A stretch of DNA of 64,000 bases from Cololabis saira (taxonomy: Eukaryota; Chordata; Actinopteri; Beloniformes; Belonidae): positions 22,577,501 through 22,641,500 of the forward strand of contig NC_084592.1 in assembly GCF_033807715.1 (NCBI RefSeq). The letters run 5' to 3'. Position 1 is the stretch's first letter. Every line of letters begins with the position of its first letter. This document shows, one piece after another, positions 1 through 13,655 of the stretch. The notes under the pieces are model-generated. The model saw only the letters and a list, made by a program, of their open reading frames with translations. It searched no databases and was not told the origin of the DNA. Both the position numbers and the translations under genes were made by a program.

Positions 1-419
1 CAGAATGCAATAATATGCACACACATATTTTGGTCACAATAGAACACAGAGACAACATAATCAAATGTTTGAATTGAGGAAATACTGTATGCTGTCTTAA
101 GAAAAATGTAAGGCAAATTTTAAATTAAATGACGGCAACACATCTGATGTTTACCATTGTGCACCATCTCCTCTTCTTTTAAATCTGTGGTTTAATATTT
201 TCTTGATGAAAGACCTTCCCTGAAAAAGGCATAATGTGAGAGGCAGTAAAAGTTAGCTCTAAAGCTGTAAAAGCTTTATATTCAGCATGGATGCTCATAG
301 GTGCTATTGCACGCCTGCATCGTCAGAGATGAAAGCTTTCGAAACTGAGAACTGATAACAAGCTAGTTGGTCTCGCTTTTTTTTGAGCTGGATGAACAAG
401 GCATCAAGAAAATATTTAA

Positions 420-760
420 CATTTCCATTTGTCTGACCACAGGACAGCTTTCAACTTTGGCTCAGCCCATTTTAACTTAAACTTGGCTCAGGGAAGTTGG
501 GGAATTTTTTCTGGATCATTTTCCCTTTTTGGCTTCTTTTTGTATGATGGCGCTTTGAGTCGTATTTGTCAAAGGCAGAGCAGACTCTGTTCCTCAGGCG
601 ATGATTTCCATCACAGAATCAAACCTGTTTTTGATACAGTGCCTCCTGAGCTCCCAAAGATCACAGACATCCAATATTTATTTTCAGTTGTCTCCCTGGC
701 ACACAGAGATTTATCCAGATTCTTGGAATGTTTTGATGATAATATGTACTGCAGACAAAA
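420..760 (-). pseudogene. Tc1-like transposase relic
   Basis: On the minus strand, fragments such as YYHQNIPRIWINLC and the DNA around 430-740 resemble the central part of fish Tc1-family transposase genes. It has many stops and frameshifts, so it is an old dead copy. Terminal repeats are not recognised. Confidence 0.6.
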
Positions 761-2589
761 AAAAACATTTTGGCAGTTTTACACTGAATATCATTAATCT
801 GAAATTGTTTCAGGTTTCTGAAAGACTGCCCTTTCCAATATGCTCTTTTTATACCCATAAATATATATATATAACTGACCATGTACAAATTTAACTAATT
901 ACTTCTGAGATATTCCTCCAGGCATATTCTTTCTAATACGCCTTACTTTCCCAGCCTTCTCTTGCCCAAACCCCAGTTTTATGGAGAGATCTTAATGGAA
1001 TCAAATTCAAAATTAGCTACTAGTTTTCATGAAACTTTAAAACGTCTCACATTGACCATTTGACATGTTTTCTATATTCTGCTCGGAATCAGATATGTTT
1101 TTTGTGCATTTGTAAACCAATACAGTCTGATCTTAATGACATTTTAAACAAAATTCCAAAGTTTTTCCACTTGGGTGGGATTATAAAAATGTAACATGAC
1201 ACAGATGTGCTAATTAGTTCCAAGATGGATATTTTGTTCATTTACAATGTAATTGTCATGTTGAGATGCTTGATTGAAATAGAGTGCAGATGTTACTGGG
1301 GGGAAAGGAGGCTGGATGAGGTATAATTATGGTAAGGTAAAATGATGCTGTTGATGGGGAATGAAGTCAAATGGAGACGTTGTTGACTCGGAGGTGTTAT
1401 TTTCACCGAGGTCTCTATGCGTGGGACACAAACAAGTTTGAGCAGGAGCAGGATTGAAAACTGAAGCTGACAAGAGTTGTTAGTAAAACACTCTTGTTCG
1501 GTGGCTACTACCTTGAGAGAAAAACCATCAACTCTTTTTAGCACATCCTCAACATACACAAAAATACATATTTTTTCAATGTGTGAGGACTTGAAATGCC
1601 ATTAATTGTCCCAAATCAACATTTGAAAAAGGGGCAATAAAAAAGAATTTACAGTAAGATACTGAGATTGCTTCAATATTGGACTCTTTACATCCAAATG
1701 TCAAGGACTCATCTTCATTGAAAGCAGCGTTGCATTTGAAGAACCCTTAATGCTGAAATAGTACAGTATTTAGTATAAGTATAGCATGAAAACACATGAA
1801 TTTAAAAAAAAGTATTTCAAGAACTTTGAAGTTTTTGTAATTACCATCTTACGGAACTATGTAAACGCTTCCAAGGGTTTAAGTGGGGTGCCTGTTTTTC
1901 TTGTGTAAGGTAAGTTTCAGGGAAGAGGGTTTAGAAAATAAATACACCGCAAAATCTTTTGTGGTCATCATATCCCACTGCAACAAAAAATATTACCCAT
2001 CATACTGTGCTCACAACTAAAGAGAGACAGGCAATGTAGGGTCAAGTTTCCAATATATATATTAGTCTGTTATGTAATCTTTATTTTTGTTAGGTACTCT
2101 ACAGAATATGAAAACCAAACAATACCAAAAAGCTAATTTACTGCTGTATGTTTTGGACATCCTGCCCAGACCCATTCTCTTTTTTCATGAATCATGCCCT
2201 CAGAATAGTTCTTTACTCCAGTTTTAACGCTTATAGTTAAATGCCAAACCTTTAATTTCTGCTTTAACTCCAACAGCTTTTTTAGGGGAATGACCAAATG
2301 TCGGCCAATAACAGATACATCCTCCCACAGACGCTGACATCAGATATATCCATACCATATATTTCCTTTTGCTCGATTACTAAATAAACACGCAGCATGT
2401 ATGATAATAGCAATTCCCACATAAATGGCTGAATTGGCACATTCACCAAGAGACTGTCTTTGATGATGAAGAATGATCGTACGCATCCTATGTGGAAGCT
2501 GTACTTAATTTAAGTTCACACAATGACTGAATCAAGTTTAACACGTGCTTAAGTACAAACCTAATCTGACTCTGGGGATACTAATTGTG

Positions 2590-3200
2590 GCAGTTTTGAA
2601 TGAATAATCTGTGTCTCTTATTATTGACCACAAGATGTGGTCTTAATTGTTTCATTTTCCTCTTCATGATGCAACGGAAACATCTGGACCACAGGCAGGC
2701 TTTTCCTGTACACACATTTGGAAGCCATGAGGTTGTAAATTGTACATAATGAGGTGTAGCATTGTACTGCTGTAATAACCACACACTTACCAGGAAACGA
2801 CATCGCCTTATGGCTGCATATGTATCTCCAAGACTCTGATTTACCAATGATACCCTCATGCATACTGTATGTAACTCAGTCATGTCATGGGCACTGATGC
2901 ACTCACCTTGACAAACGTTCACTTTTTCTAATTGATGAAAGTCTTTATGGGCTATCTCATGTTGTGCAAATAGAATCCAATGCCATTTCTCCAAGAAAAG
3001 ACTGAAACATGGACTCCTCTGACCACGCAGCATGTGCCAACTGTTTTTCTGTCCATCTGAGATGAGCTCATGCCCACAGAACTTTGTGGAGCTTCCGTTC
3101 AGAGTTGATATGCGGCTTCCTTCTTGGGTTTCGGGTTACATCTCTCAAGTCAGTGGCAGACTGCGTTCAGTGACAATTGATGGTTCTCTAATAGCACAAA
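2590..3200 (-). pseudogene. Tc1-like transposase relic (DDE region)
   Basis: The minus strand has a 150-codon open stretch with GECISAHDMTELH, LLQQYNATPH and IMKRKMKQLRPHL. These match, in order, the WGCISA, FQQDNAxPH and IMKRKIRQ blocks of Tc1/mariner transposases (DD34E family). The catalytic Asp of QQDN is replaced by Tyr, and the reading frame is broken upstream, so it is inactive. Confidence 0.75.
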
Positions 3201-6200
3201 GTGGAGGAAAAAAGGAGAAAAAAATGCACTTTTGGTTGAAATTCACAGCCGTACCTGTCACCAGTTACACTGCTTTAGAATCTTCAAAAACATCATATTC
3301 TTTAAACTTTCTTTTTGTCTTTTTTTGTGCCTTTTCTTTGAATTTTCTTTGAATTTCATAGCAGCATTTGTTCAAGTTTTCTTTATACATGGAGTGAAAA
3401 TAATGATTTTTTTTAAATATACATTGGTTAGACAAATGACGAAACTAAGTTGAAGTTAATGTAACCAAACTGTGAAAAAGATATTGTATTAGATGAACAT
3501 AGTAGGGATTTCATAGTCTTAACTAAAATAAAAGCTTCCAGCATTAATTTGTGGTATTTTCCATATCCAGTTTAAAAGGGTTCACTGATTTTTCTGTGGC
3601 CTTTTCACCCTCTTTGCCATGGTCACATTGCACGTAGACTTATGCTGCTGTTTTGAATGGACTTTATGAAGCTTATTGTAATCACACCAACAATAGTAAA
3701 GTATCTAAAAGGGCCTTTGAATGGGAGTGTCTTCATTCAATAAACAACTGAACAATAAAACATGTAATTTCCCCAGTTTCTTTTTGTGCGAAGAATAAAT
3801 ATTTCTCTGTATTTGCACAAGAAAGGCAAGGGCTTGGTGCTGCTGGTCAAAGAACGGTTATTTTTATTTTTTATTTCTGTTCATATTTCTTCACTTTTCA
3901 ATAATACTGCTTGCTATTTTGTTTTGTTTCTTCTTTTTTTCATTAAAAATTTCCCAGCAATTCTTATTCTTACTTTAACTCTCTCCATTCACAAGTCTTT
4001 CCTCTGTCCATTTTTTTTTACCAGTGAATGTAATGGATTCCCTCTTCCTTCATCTACCCATCTCTGTTAAATGTCTGTCCCTTGGTCTTTACTCTTGCAC
4101 TCTGTTAGTCTGCATTCAGCCCCTCAAAGGCTGACGCCCCCACTCCAGACGTGTGTCTCACCGCAGCACACAGCTACGGTGTGACACAGTGCTATAAATA
4201 TGAGCACACATAGACACACACACACGTACTATAAATAAAATCTCTCAAAACACACTGCTGCAGTATAAATATTTCAGTATAAATGTGTAATGAATTTATT
4301 GATATGTTGCTCATGCCAGCAGGCACTGTTTTGAGCCTCAGAGTGGTAAACCAGTGTGGTGGGATTGAAGTGGTGCTGAGGGATTGTGGGAACGCATGTT
4401 CCGAGTTAGGCAGCTGACCAATCAGTGGGCTGGAAGCTGAAAGCCGCATCACAAAAAGAGCTACTGATCAGTACCAGTCCTCACAGTCATCCATCTCTCT
4501 TTTTTTTGCTTTCTTCCTCTGCTGCTTGTCCTGCTCCTCTCTTCCTTGAGTTATCCCTTTTCCTTTTTGCCTTAATTTGATAATAACGGATTCTTATTGT
4601 ATTTTTTCCCTTCCTTCTCTCCACCTTTTTTTTTTCCTGCATTTGAACTTTTTATTCCTGGGATTGTGCCACTAAATGACTTTTACTTTTTTTTTCTTTC
4701 ATAGCTTGTCTCTGGCTTATTGTAAAATGATATAATTGCTACTTGTGCCCAAATTCTGCAAGTATGAGTCAGATTTATGAATGAGGATATTTTTGTGTAA
4801 AAATATGGGGACATAATCTTTGTAATTTCCTTTGGAGTCACATTACATGACATCTTTAAAATCAGTCTTTCCTTTTTTGTAACATTAATATACCAGTAGT
4901 ACATTGTTTTATTGTACAAATAAATGTAAATATCCCAACATACCTCCATACGATCTACTCCATCTACTGTACATACATATGGAGACTACAGTACATGCAT
5001 GCATATGAAGGGCTTTACTACCATTTCCAAACACACAGTAGTATTAATATGTCTTATAAAACGGCTGTCACAGTTGCATTCAAAGTTCATGAAATATTAA
5101 ACCTCTTTAAAAAATGAACCAGACACATAAAAAGGCAGTTACAGCTTGTTTTGTAAGCAAGCAATGAGATGGTTAAGAGTATTTCATCAACATTCAAAGA
5201 ACATCACATTTATGTTTCATTAGAACCAAATTTTAATAACGGCAGAGGGTGAAAAATAATCATAAAATACATTTTACTTGGATTGTGCAGACTGGTTTAG
5301 AGTGATACAAAAAAAAGTAAGAAACACCCACTCTCACAATGGCACTATAGCCATTGTGATTTGAGCTTTATTGGGAGTAGTTGGTATCACTTCCTTTTGA
5401 TGACAATCTTGACCAATCTTACTGTTTATTCTAGTAAATGTTTCTATGTCCAATTTCCTTTCATGGTTCTGACTCTTCAGTGCTTATTGACTTCATAATG
5501 GAGGATTTGAATACTTATTCCTTTACATACTTTTCTATTCAATTAGCAAAACAAGTTATATTTGTTTCAAAATTGACAAAAGTGCCCTTGCTTTAAATGG
5601 AAAGTTAAATATTCCCCGCAGCATTTGAATGCACCAAACCAAACCAATACTTGACCTATCGGCATTCACTTATAGCTAGTTAAGTAACTCACAATGAGAA
5701 TTATGATTTTAAGTGACCAATAGATAGTGCCAAAAAGGCACTGAGATTGAAATTTAAAGAAACAGAATCAAGACCAAAACTTTGATGCAGCTTCAAAGCA
5801 ACCCACTGCCAATGTGTTTTCTGTCTAGAATAACATGTTGATATTGATGGCGACAGATGTTCAAATTTATGGTCTCAAGGCTTTTATGGGACTGTTATCC
5901 ATTAGATGGTCTTTGACCATGATATTTGAAACAAGGGGAATAAAATATGTAAAAGCTGAAGTAAAATAGAGAAGATGTTGCTAAAATAAGGTTACCAAAG
6001 TAGAACGTTTTTCAGTTTACTTCACAAAGGTGTATCATCTTTGAAAATACTGCCTGAATGCCGTGAAGAAGGTAAGGTAAGGTAGGTTATTATGAAATGG
6101 AGGAATTATACAAAGATTATTGCTTGAACTCTTGGAAATATCTCAAATACCCCAGCTCCTGTAACCGCTGCCGTTCACATATCGGATGTACGTACCCACA

Positions 6201-9200
6201 GGCATATGATGCACACTGACATAATAGCATAATAGATAGACATAATGATGGACTTAAGCTAATTTGGACCCTATATTGGTGAGCCTGTTAAAAACATGTG
6301 TTATCTGCAGCCAGTTTAATGAAATTAGGTAAAATTGAATGTATCCATGCATGTCTTCTCTCTAGTCACATCTTCTTTATCCATCTGTTCTTTTGCTTTT
6401 TCTGACATCCTCTTTTATCCACTTCATCCTCCTAATCTCTCCTCAGTGCTTCCTCTCTGCATTTTCTTTTGGACATACCCCTATGTCTGTCTTCCAGCTC
6501 AGATCATTGGAAGTTGGTGAGTTTGTCCCTGATTTTAGTTCCCGACTGTATTCAATTAGCCTGTCAGCCATCCTGATTATTTTTCCTCTTCAATACAAAG
6601 AATCAGCATTGTTTCTCTGGATTCAACTTTGATTTAAAAAGGGTCAGTACCAACAGGTGCAGTATGACCTGCCAGTCATACTGCCAGTGGGTAGGCATAA
6701 GACCAATCATGGCAACAAATCATGTGATGCAGGCAGATCGGCGATAATAGGATCAACAAAAGACATCCAAAATCACCTTGTTGATGTTGGTTTGGTATTT
6801 TCTATTCCAGTGGGAATTTCACAGCTTTTGCATAGTTGAATTGGTATGTCTGGCCAGGCTAGTATAAGAGGTGAATGTGTTCCCAAATAAAAACAATTGA
6901 ACATTAATCAAATATATCCTTCTTTACCTGTTTCAGGATTGCTGCCTATCACCAGGCAAGAATCTGGACCCGTCCTAGACAGGTCACCAGTCCATCAGAC
7001 AGGTCACTAGTTCATCAGACAATCAACCGTGCATGCACAGACAATTTAGAGAACATGCAACTTTACTTTGAAAAATCTCAACCCGAAACGATCAACCACA
7101 CCATCCCGCAGCTCTATTTGTTAACATATTTACTGGCATCTTTTCCTCATCTGTTTTTTGTTGTTTGTTTTTAACTTACGATCTTCCCCTCGCTTGCATT
7201 TTCACATTTTTCTATCCCTTCTCATTTCATACTTGTTGTTTGCGTCTCTCCAATTTTTTTTCCGTCTTTCATTTCTCCCCCCTCTTTCTCACTTACCCCG
7301 CCACCCCGCCCCCTTTTGCTCTCTCTCCCCTTTTCTGCCCAAACTTCTGCAGCCCAGCTGGCAAGGTTTTCCAGTGGTGTAGTAAAATATAAATATAATA
7401 AGGACGTTTTTGAGCTGGTGAATCCATTCTGAGCAGAGAAACATCACCACAGAGCCCACAGATGTGGCACATACTCAGGAGAGAAAGAGAGAGGGATGTA
7501 GAGAGGGAGGAGAAAAAAACATCCCTCATATGACATGTGTAACAGGAGGGGCACTAGACAGCATTTTTGTTGGCATTACCGAGCTTCCAGAGTTGTTATT
7601 AGGATAAATGATACAAATTTGACTCAAGTCTTCGTCAGCAATCTTCAAGCAGGTCTTCAATCTATGAACCTTACTCAGCCCTTATTTCTAAAACGAGTCC
7701 AATGTGTAATTAAGTATGCTGTTCAAGTGAAATCCCAAGGATCATAACAATTTTGGCAACTCTGTGAAAATAAAACGAAAAAAAAAATGCTTAGTGTCAG
7801 GGCTGAAATTAACTAAAATAAAGACACTAATTCTTTGATATAGATTATCATTCACATAATAGCATAACCACTTTTCAATGAAGCGTTTGTGTTTCGGTCT
7901 ATATGATGAATACAAATATTCTGAAAGAGTACCAGTATCAGTGTATCTGGACAATTGTGTCATGCAATTTTGTACATATTTATGAAGTCTTAACAAAATA
8001 TCGCACTTGTTGCTTTGCACTTCACTCACATATAATGACATGTGGCTGCCTATCTGGGTATTTTTACATATATGTGCATGTGTTTATCTGCCCCTTCCGT
8101 GCATATGTGTTTAATGTCAGAACATAGTGTAGCCAGCTTCAGTGCCCTGGGCAGCTCTTTGTTTGCTTTAGCCATGCAGTGGCTAGCCTTGCCCGCTAAC
8201 TCCAAGACACATTTAGCCTGTGCTCCACTTTTATATAATCCTGCTTTTATTTTCCTTCTGTCTGCTCTCTGACCAAGCACACTACACTACACTGAGCTGG
8301 CCTTTTAGCAAGACTAGTATTGGTGCCACTCTCAGCCATTGACGGACAGATTTGGTCACTGTGGTTTTCATTGGCTGCCATGTTGGCTTCTAAACGCTTG
8401 GCACTTAGTGGTCCCTGCTGCCAAAATGTACGGTAAAGTGTGAGAAAGATAAAGATTTTGCGCAATAGATCCTGGAAATGTTATCTCATTATCGTGGCAG
8501 ATGAAAGGCTACAAGATTTCAGGCGCCTAGAGCATAAAGATAGTGCTAGGTGTTTATTGTGGTCTGAGGTTGGACGCTGGAGTGTGTGGAGGGACAGAAG
8601 GAGCAGGAGGAGGAGGAAAAGGGATGTTGGTTTTAGCCACCAGCTGTTGTTACCTTGAGAAAAACGTCCTTTAACCCCCATTACAGAAATCCACCACAAG
8701 CCACAAACATGCTAGCTTTCAGTGAAAAACAACCCGAGCTCACTTGTTTACTAAATAATGTGCCATGCCATCCACTGCTTCTGACTCTTTGAATCCCTCT
8801 CCTCTCCTTTTTCTTCAAATATGTCCTCTTTCGGGCTTAAAATTTAGGATATTACTTGATTTTGTTTATTTATTTGTGAAAAATTTGACCAAAAACTTTA
8901 ATTCAAAAAAGCCAAAAACATACATCTCTGAAAACAATTCAGAAAAAATACTAGAACTAGAACTACGACTTATTTATTGAAATAAAAATCAAGATATATT
9001 GCTTATTTGTGAGTGGCAGAGGTAAGTCGATGGTTAAGAGAAAAAAAACAACTTTTTGTTGAATTTACTAAAACTCACTTTACCTTGAAGAGGGAGACAC
9101 TTTTCAATTAGGTACACATGCTAAGAAACAAAGATTCACAAAAATAAAATAAAAAAAAAGAATTGACTGATTGTTAAGTTTTTTCCTAAAGAACGGTTTA

Positions 9201-9613
9201 TGGTATCAAAACATTCTGTCAAAGATATTTAGTGCTTTGGAACAGTCAACTCTTTACTAAATAGCTTAATATTGTATTTAAATGATGATGCAGTAAGTAC
9301 TTGCAGCATCCAAGAGGTTTTCCATGGCTGATATGCCATTATGTTGGACTAGATAGCGACTGCTTATTTGAAACACTGCTTTTTGTCTCAGTTTAAAGTA
9401 TTTCAACACAGCTGAAGTCTTTGAAATGTTGTTTTCCATTTAACAGCCGAAGTGAACATACATACTGTAACGGAGAAAGTTCACGGGTGAGTGAGATTGC
9501 TATCTGATGGTACCAAGGGGGGTATTTCACTAATGAGTCCTCATCGAGGCACACACAGTAGATAATAATTATTTACTCTAGAACAAGGTGGGAGTTTCCA
9601 CACTAGTGAATCA
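3201..9613. other. intergenic, no gene seen
   Basis: AT-rich DNA with pyrimidine-rich stretches (e.g. 4500-4640, 7140-7345) and no convincing exon. Only a weak SINE relic near 6.95-7.06 kb was recognised. Enhancers cannot be judged without comparison. Confidence 0.6.
6938..7062 (-). mobile_element. degraded SINE fragment
   Basis: Text like GGACAGGTCACCAGTCCATC and AGAGAACATGCAACTTTAC matches the body of the better-preserved SINE at 9627-9975, with a small internal duplication of the AGACAGGTCACTAGTTCATC type. No tRNA-like head remains. Confidence 0.5.
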
Positions 9614-9626
9614 TCAGATAGTATGT

Positions 9627-9975
9627 CCATCCATCCATGCCTTTTCTATACCCGTTTTCTCCTTTGCAGGGTCACGGGGGTCTGTTGGAGCCTATCCCAG
9701 CTCATTACAGGTGAGAGACACGGGTTCACCCTGGACAGGTTGCCAATCTATCGCAGGGCCACATAGATACACAGACAACCAGGGATTCTCACACTGACAC
9801 CTACGGGCAATTTCGAAACATCAATTAACCTACTATGCATCACCCGAAGGGAACACACACACGCACGGGGAGAACATGCAAACTCCACACAGAAAGACCA
9901 CCGCCGGGCCCGGGAGTCAAACCAGGAACCTTCTTGCTGAGAGGAAACAGTGCTAACCACCAGGCCACACTGCCT
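9627..9975 (-). mobile_element. tRNA-derived SINE, full length, with 13-bp target-site duplication
   Basis: The element is flanked by TCAGATAGTATGT at 9614-9626 and again at 9976-9988. On the minus strand it starts with a tRNA-like head (GTGGCCTGGTGGTTAGCAC; the B-box region is GGTTTGACTCCC-like), continues with the familiar fish SINE body, and ends in a GGATGGATGG-type tail. The perfect 13-bp duplication implies a fairly young insertion. Confidence 0.85.
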
Positions 9976-10981
9976 TCAGATAGTATGTGTTATCTGCAAA
10001 TAAGTACAACTTTTGCTTTTTTGGTGAGTGGTTCGTCTTTAAGTCTGACCTTAAGAATAATTAGCTTAGAACAAATAACTACCCACTAATTAGTGATCAC
10101 TCAACATTTGTTTATAATTTTATTTCACAGATTTATCAAAGTTTTATGTTCATGATCCATTTTTGTGGACGTGTATTATGGTATAAACAAAAGAAACCAA
10201 AGGAAATGTGCAAGGACCTCTGAAAAGCATTTGTTGGCGCTCAGCAGATTGGCATGAAATACCTAACAAAACAATAAAATCAAAAAAAGAAAAAGTAAAA
10301 AACATCTGTGCTGTGCACAACTGGTCTTAAGTCAGACAAACACTGAAGAAATGAAAGAAATCTAGGGCCATTTCACTTCCCCAGTAGTGACCACTCTAGA
10401 GTTGACTTAAGGTCATAAGGGGGAACCACAAGGATGGTAAGCATTTTGTTTGGAGAAATCAAAGAACATTAACCTATCCGGTGAAACCACAAAGGTGGTA
10501 CCATCAAGGTTTTCCACCACTGATATAAAAATGAATTCCAGTGAATATCTAAAGGAAAATATCCTGACATTCCCCTTAGAACTGAATCTCAAAAGAAAGC
10601 TGATCATGCAGCTACGGAATAACCCGAAGCACACTCGCTTTCCCCCAGTGATGAATGATTAAAGATTGATGAAGTTAATGTTTTAAAATGGGAAACTCAA
10701 AGTCCTTACTTTAATCTAATGAAAGGTTTTGGAAGGACTTGAACTTAGTGGTGCTTGTGAGAAAGCCTCTCAACATCTCAGAGTAGCAGCTGTTCTGTGG
10801 AATGCCAGTGGAGGAATGGGGTTTAAACAAGATAGTGAAAGCAAATGTTCATATAGTTTTATCCCTCACATATAGGGCACCCTTCAACTAATGTGTCTGA
10901 AAAACGCAAAGCTTTACAGTATAGCTTTTGTGTAAGTAAGTTTTATTGAAATAACTCATCTCAGAAAATGCAGAAATACCA

Positions 10982-11326
10982 TCCATCCATCCATCCATCC
11001 ATCCATCCATCCATCCATCCATCCATCAAACCGCCGCTTATCCGTTCCCGGGTCGCGGGGGCAGCAGTCTCAGCAGAGATGCCCAGACTTCCTTCACCCC
11101 AGACACTTCCTCCAGCTCTTCCGAGGGGAGTCCGAGGCGTTCCCAGGCCAGCCGAGAGACATAGTCTCTCCAGCGTGTCCTGGGTCTTCCCCGGGGTCTC
11201 CTCCCGGTGGGACATGCCTGGAACACCTCCCTAGGGAGGCGTCCAGGAGGATCCGGTACAGATGCCCAAGCCACCTCAGCAGACTCCTCTCAATGTGAAG
11301 GAGCAGCGGCTCGACTCAGAGCTCCG
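10982..11326 (-). mobile_element. 5'-truncated RTE/Rex3-like LINE with (GGAT)n tail
   Basis: Flanked by AGAAATACCA at 10972-10981 and 11327-11336. Reading the minus strand gives [20 protein letters not shown], the C-terminal end of an RTE-type retrotransposon protein, then a stop and a (GGAT)n tail that appears on the + strand as (CATC)n at 10979-11027. This is the usual fate of an incomplete reverse transcript. Confidence 0.85.
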
Positions 11327-11992
11327 AGAAATACCAATGATTCATATACAAAACCACCTTTAACGTTATAGACAACATATTTGAGAGCTACTTTAATTGT
11401 TGCTTTTCAAATGTCCAGTGAAAAGTAAATATTGATTTTTGGTACTTTCACAATTTCTAAACCAACCGTGGTAATAGAAAAATGAAAAACAACTACTTAC
11501 TGACTAGTTGTTTTAACAAATAAATAAGTAAATAATAATAATGATGATAATAATATCCAGACTCAAAAAGTGAAAACCAAACATTCTCTGAATAAACTCA
11601 TTTTTTTTAATGTGCAAATATCAGGTCCAACCCCCTTGCCAAAAGAATTTAACAAAAATAAATAAACCATTTTGGAGTGACCTAACAGTCAGCTCTTACC
11701 TAAGCTTACTGTCAACACCATGAATATCTATAAATAACGATTACTCCATAGATATGCTATGTCTTTGCCATGTGGTAATATTAAAAGCACACAAATTTGA
11801 AAACGTGGTCTGTGATAGTCCATGATGGAAGAAGTTGTGATACATCTATTAAGAAAAGACAAAACAAATGTAGATATAACCAAGTGCAAAATATGGAGGA
11901 GTGTATTCTGTGTTGGTGCAGCAGGTGTTTATTAACCTGTTCAAGTTACAGACTCAGGATCTTCTAAGACTTCCTGCAGTCAGATTGGCACA

Positions 11993-12054
11993 ATCAATAT
12001 TTATATGCCTTACAATGATGATCCTCCATCATTGTAAGGCATATAAATATTGAT
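11993..12054. repeat. perfect 28-bp inverted repeat, 6-nt loop
   Basis: 11993-12020 is the exact reverse complement of 12027-12054, separated by ATCCTC. It would fold into a 28-bp hairpin as RNA or a cruciform as DNA. No flanking duplication was seen. Confidence 0.95.
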
Positions 12055-13591
12055 CCTACTTTAGACACCCTTTCCTTTTGCTAGTGCTCCACAAAACCGC
12101 TGCGTCATCCTTGCAGCGATTCCCTAAGACTTGCACATTTTAATAAATACTTAAATGGCATAATCAACAGTGACTTTACATTGCAGATGTCAGTATATCA
12201 CTCTGCAAGATTCATTTAAATACTCCGCTTGCCAAATGTTGAACTGTGGAAATGGAAGCACAAGCAAGGTGCAAAGATCACTTTGTCCACACCTTTCAGG
12301 CACTGACCTCCTTATCCTCTTGGATAGTAAATACCAACAGTTATTGTTTTAACGCCAAATTAAGTTTCCCAAAGCAAAAGCGACATGCCCCTTGAGCCCC
12401 CCGAGACGTGAAGAGGAGAATGAGATGGACCGTCTACATTGAAATGAGGATTACTCAGAGTGTTGTGCACATACAAGCCCAATTCAAAGATCTTTGGTTT
12501 TTGTTGAAGAAAACAAAATGCGGCGGCGTTCTTGAGCAAACGTGGATACCATCCCCTCATATAGGGCTGGTCTGATACTACCATCTTTGTCATGCAGGAA
12601 AACAATCACCTCAAGCGCACAAACTTATTGCATAAAAAAGATAAGGATGATGTGCTCAGTCACCTGAATTAAAACGTAGTTTAATAGCTTAAATACTAAT
12701 CTGACAGTTTTCACCGGCATTGAGAAAAAGTGGAGCTAGTTTTTTTGAAGAACTCGCTGCAAGAAAGCCAAACGTAGATATATTAAAAGGACCTTTATGT
12801 TGCAATGTAACATATGCTAGATCTTCTTGATACAGCCAAAGACCACTATAGTAAGAAATCAACATATGGAATTGATTTGATCTCTGTGATGACTTGCGTT
12901 TGTATAAATCAAAGCTATGCTGCAAAACTTAGATATTTTTCTATGTTTTTAAACTCATGAATTTACTACATGTAATACTGGATCATTTTTCTCATCAATG
13001 AATAAATCACCAATGTTGATATGTCTTCTTTGTTTTAAATCTGATGAACTCTCCTCATATTTATGCAGAAACACACACTAGTACACGCTAAATTTTACTC
13101 ATAGCTTTATTCTCCTCACTCTCTTTTTACTGGTTTCTCACCATCTCTCATTATCTCTGTCTTTCTGTATAATCATTTTTCACATCCTTTCCATCTTTTG
13201 CTTTTGATCTGCTCGTAAGAATTTTCTTTCATCTGTGTCTTCTTCCTTTTGCCCCACTCAGAACCTTTGTTGGTTAGGGCCACGGGTATGCGTGGGTAAC
13301 CCCGATGCCCATGTGAAGGCTGCAGACTCATAGAGCCTCGGTGTCAGTAGATGAAAGCAGAGGGAGATTCTGGGGCTGGCACACATCTCCCTCTGTCCTG
13401 CCACCATGGCCTCTTATTTCACAGAGAAAATTAATAACTTTAACAAACATCAATGAGCAAGGGCTTGATGCTTGGTTGGCTTGACGGCTGGTCTGGTGTG
13501 TGTATCTGGGAGCATGTGAGCGTGTGCTGTGCACACATGCCTGGATATGTATGTCTTTCCTTGTATGTTTTTTGGCTTATATGTGTGTGTG

Positions 13592-13655
13592 CACTACCAG
13601 TCAAAAGGTTGAACACACTCTCAAGTGCTTACAAACCTTTGGCTGGTAGTGTATA
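13592..13655. mobile_element. collapsed pair of Tc1-type terminal repeats
   Basis: ACTACCAGTCAAAAGGTTG and, 20-odd bases on, an inverted AACCTTTGGCTGGTAGTGTA. The ACTACCAGTCAAAAG type of end is known from fish Tc1-like transposons; here only the two ends remain. Confidence 0.55.

Noticed and set aside
9900..9975. tRNA gene
   Set aside because: The tRNA-like A/B-box text is the head of a SINE and does not fold into a complete cloverleaf.
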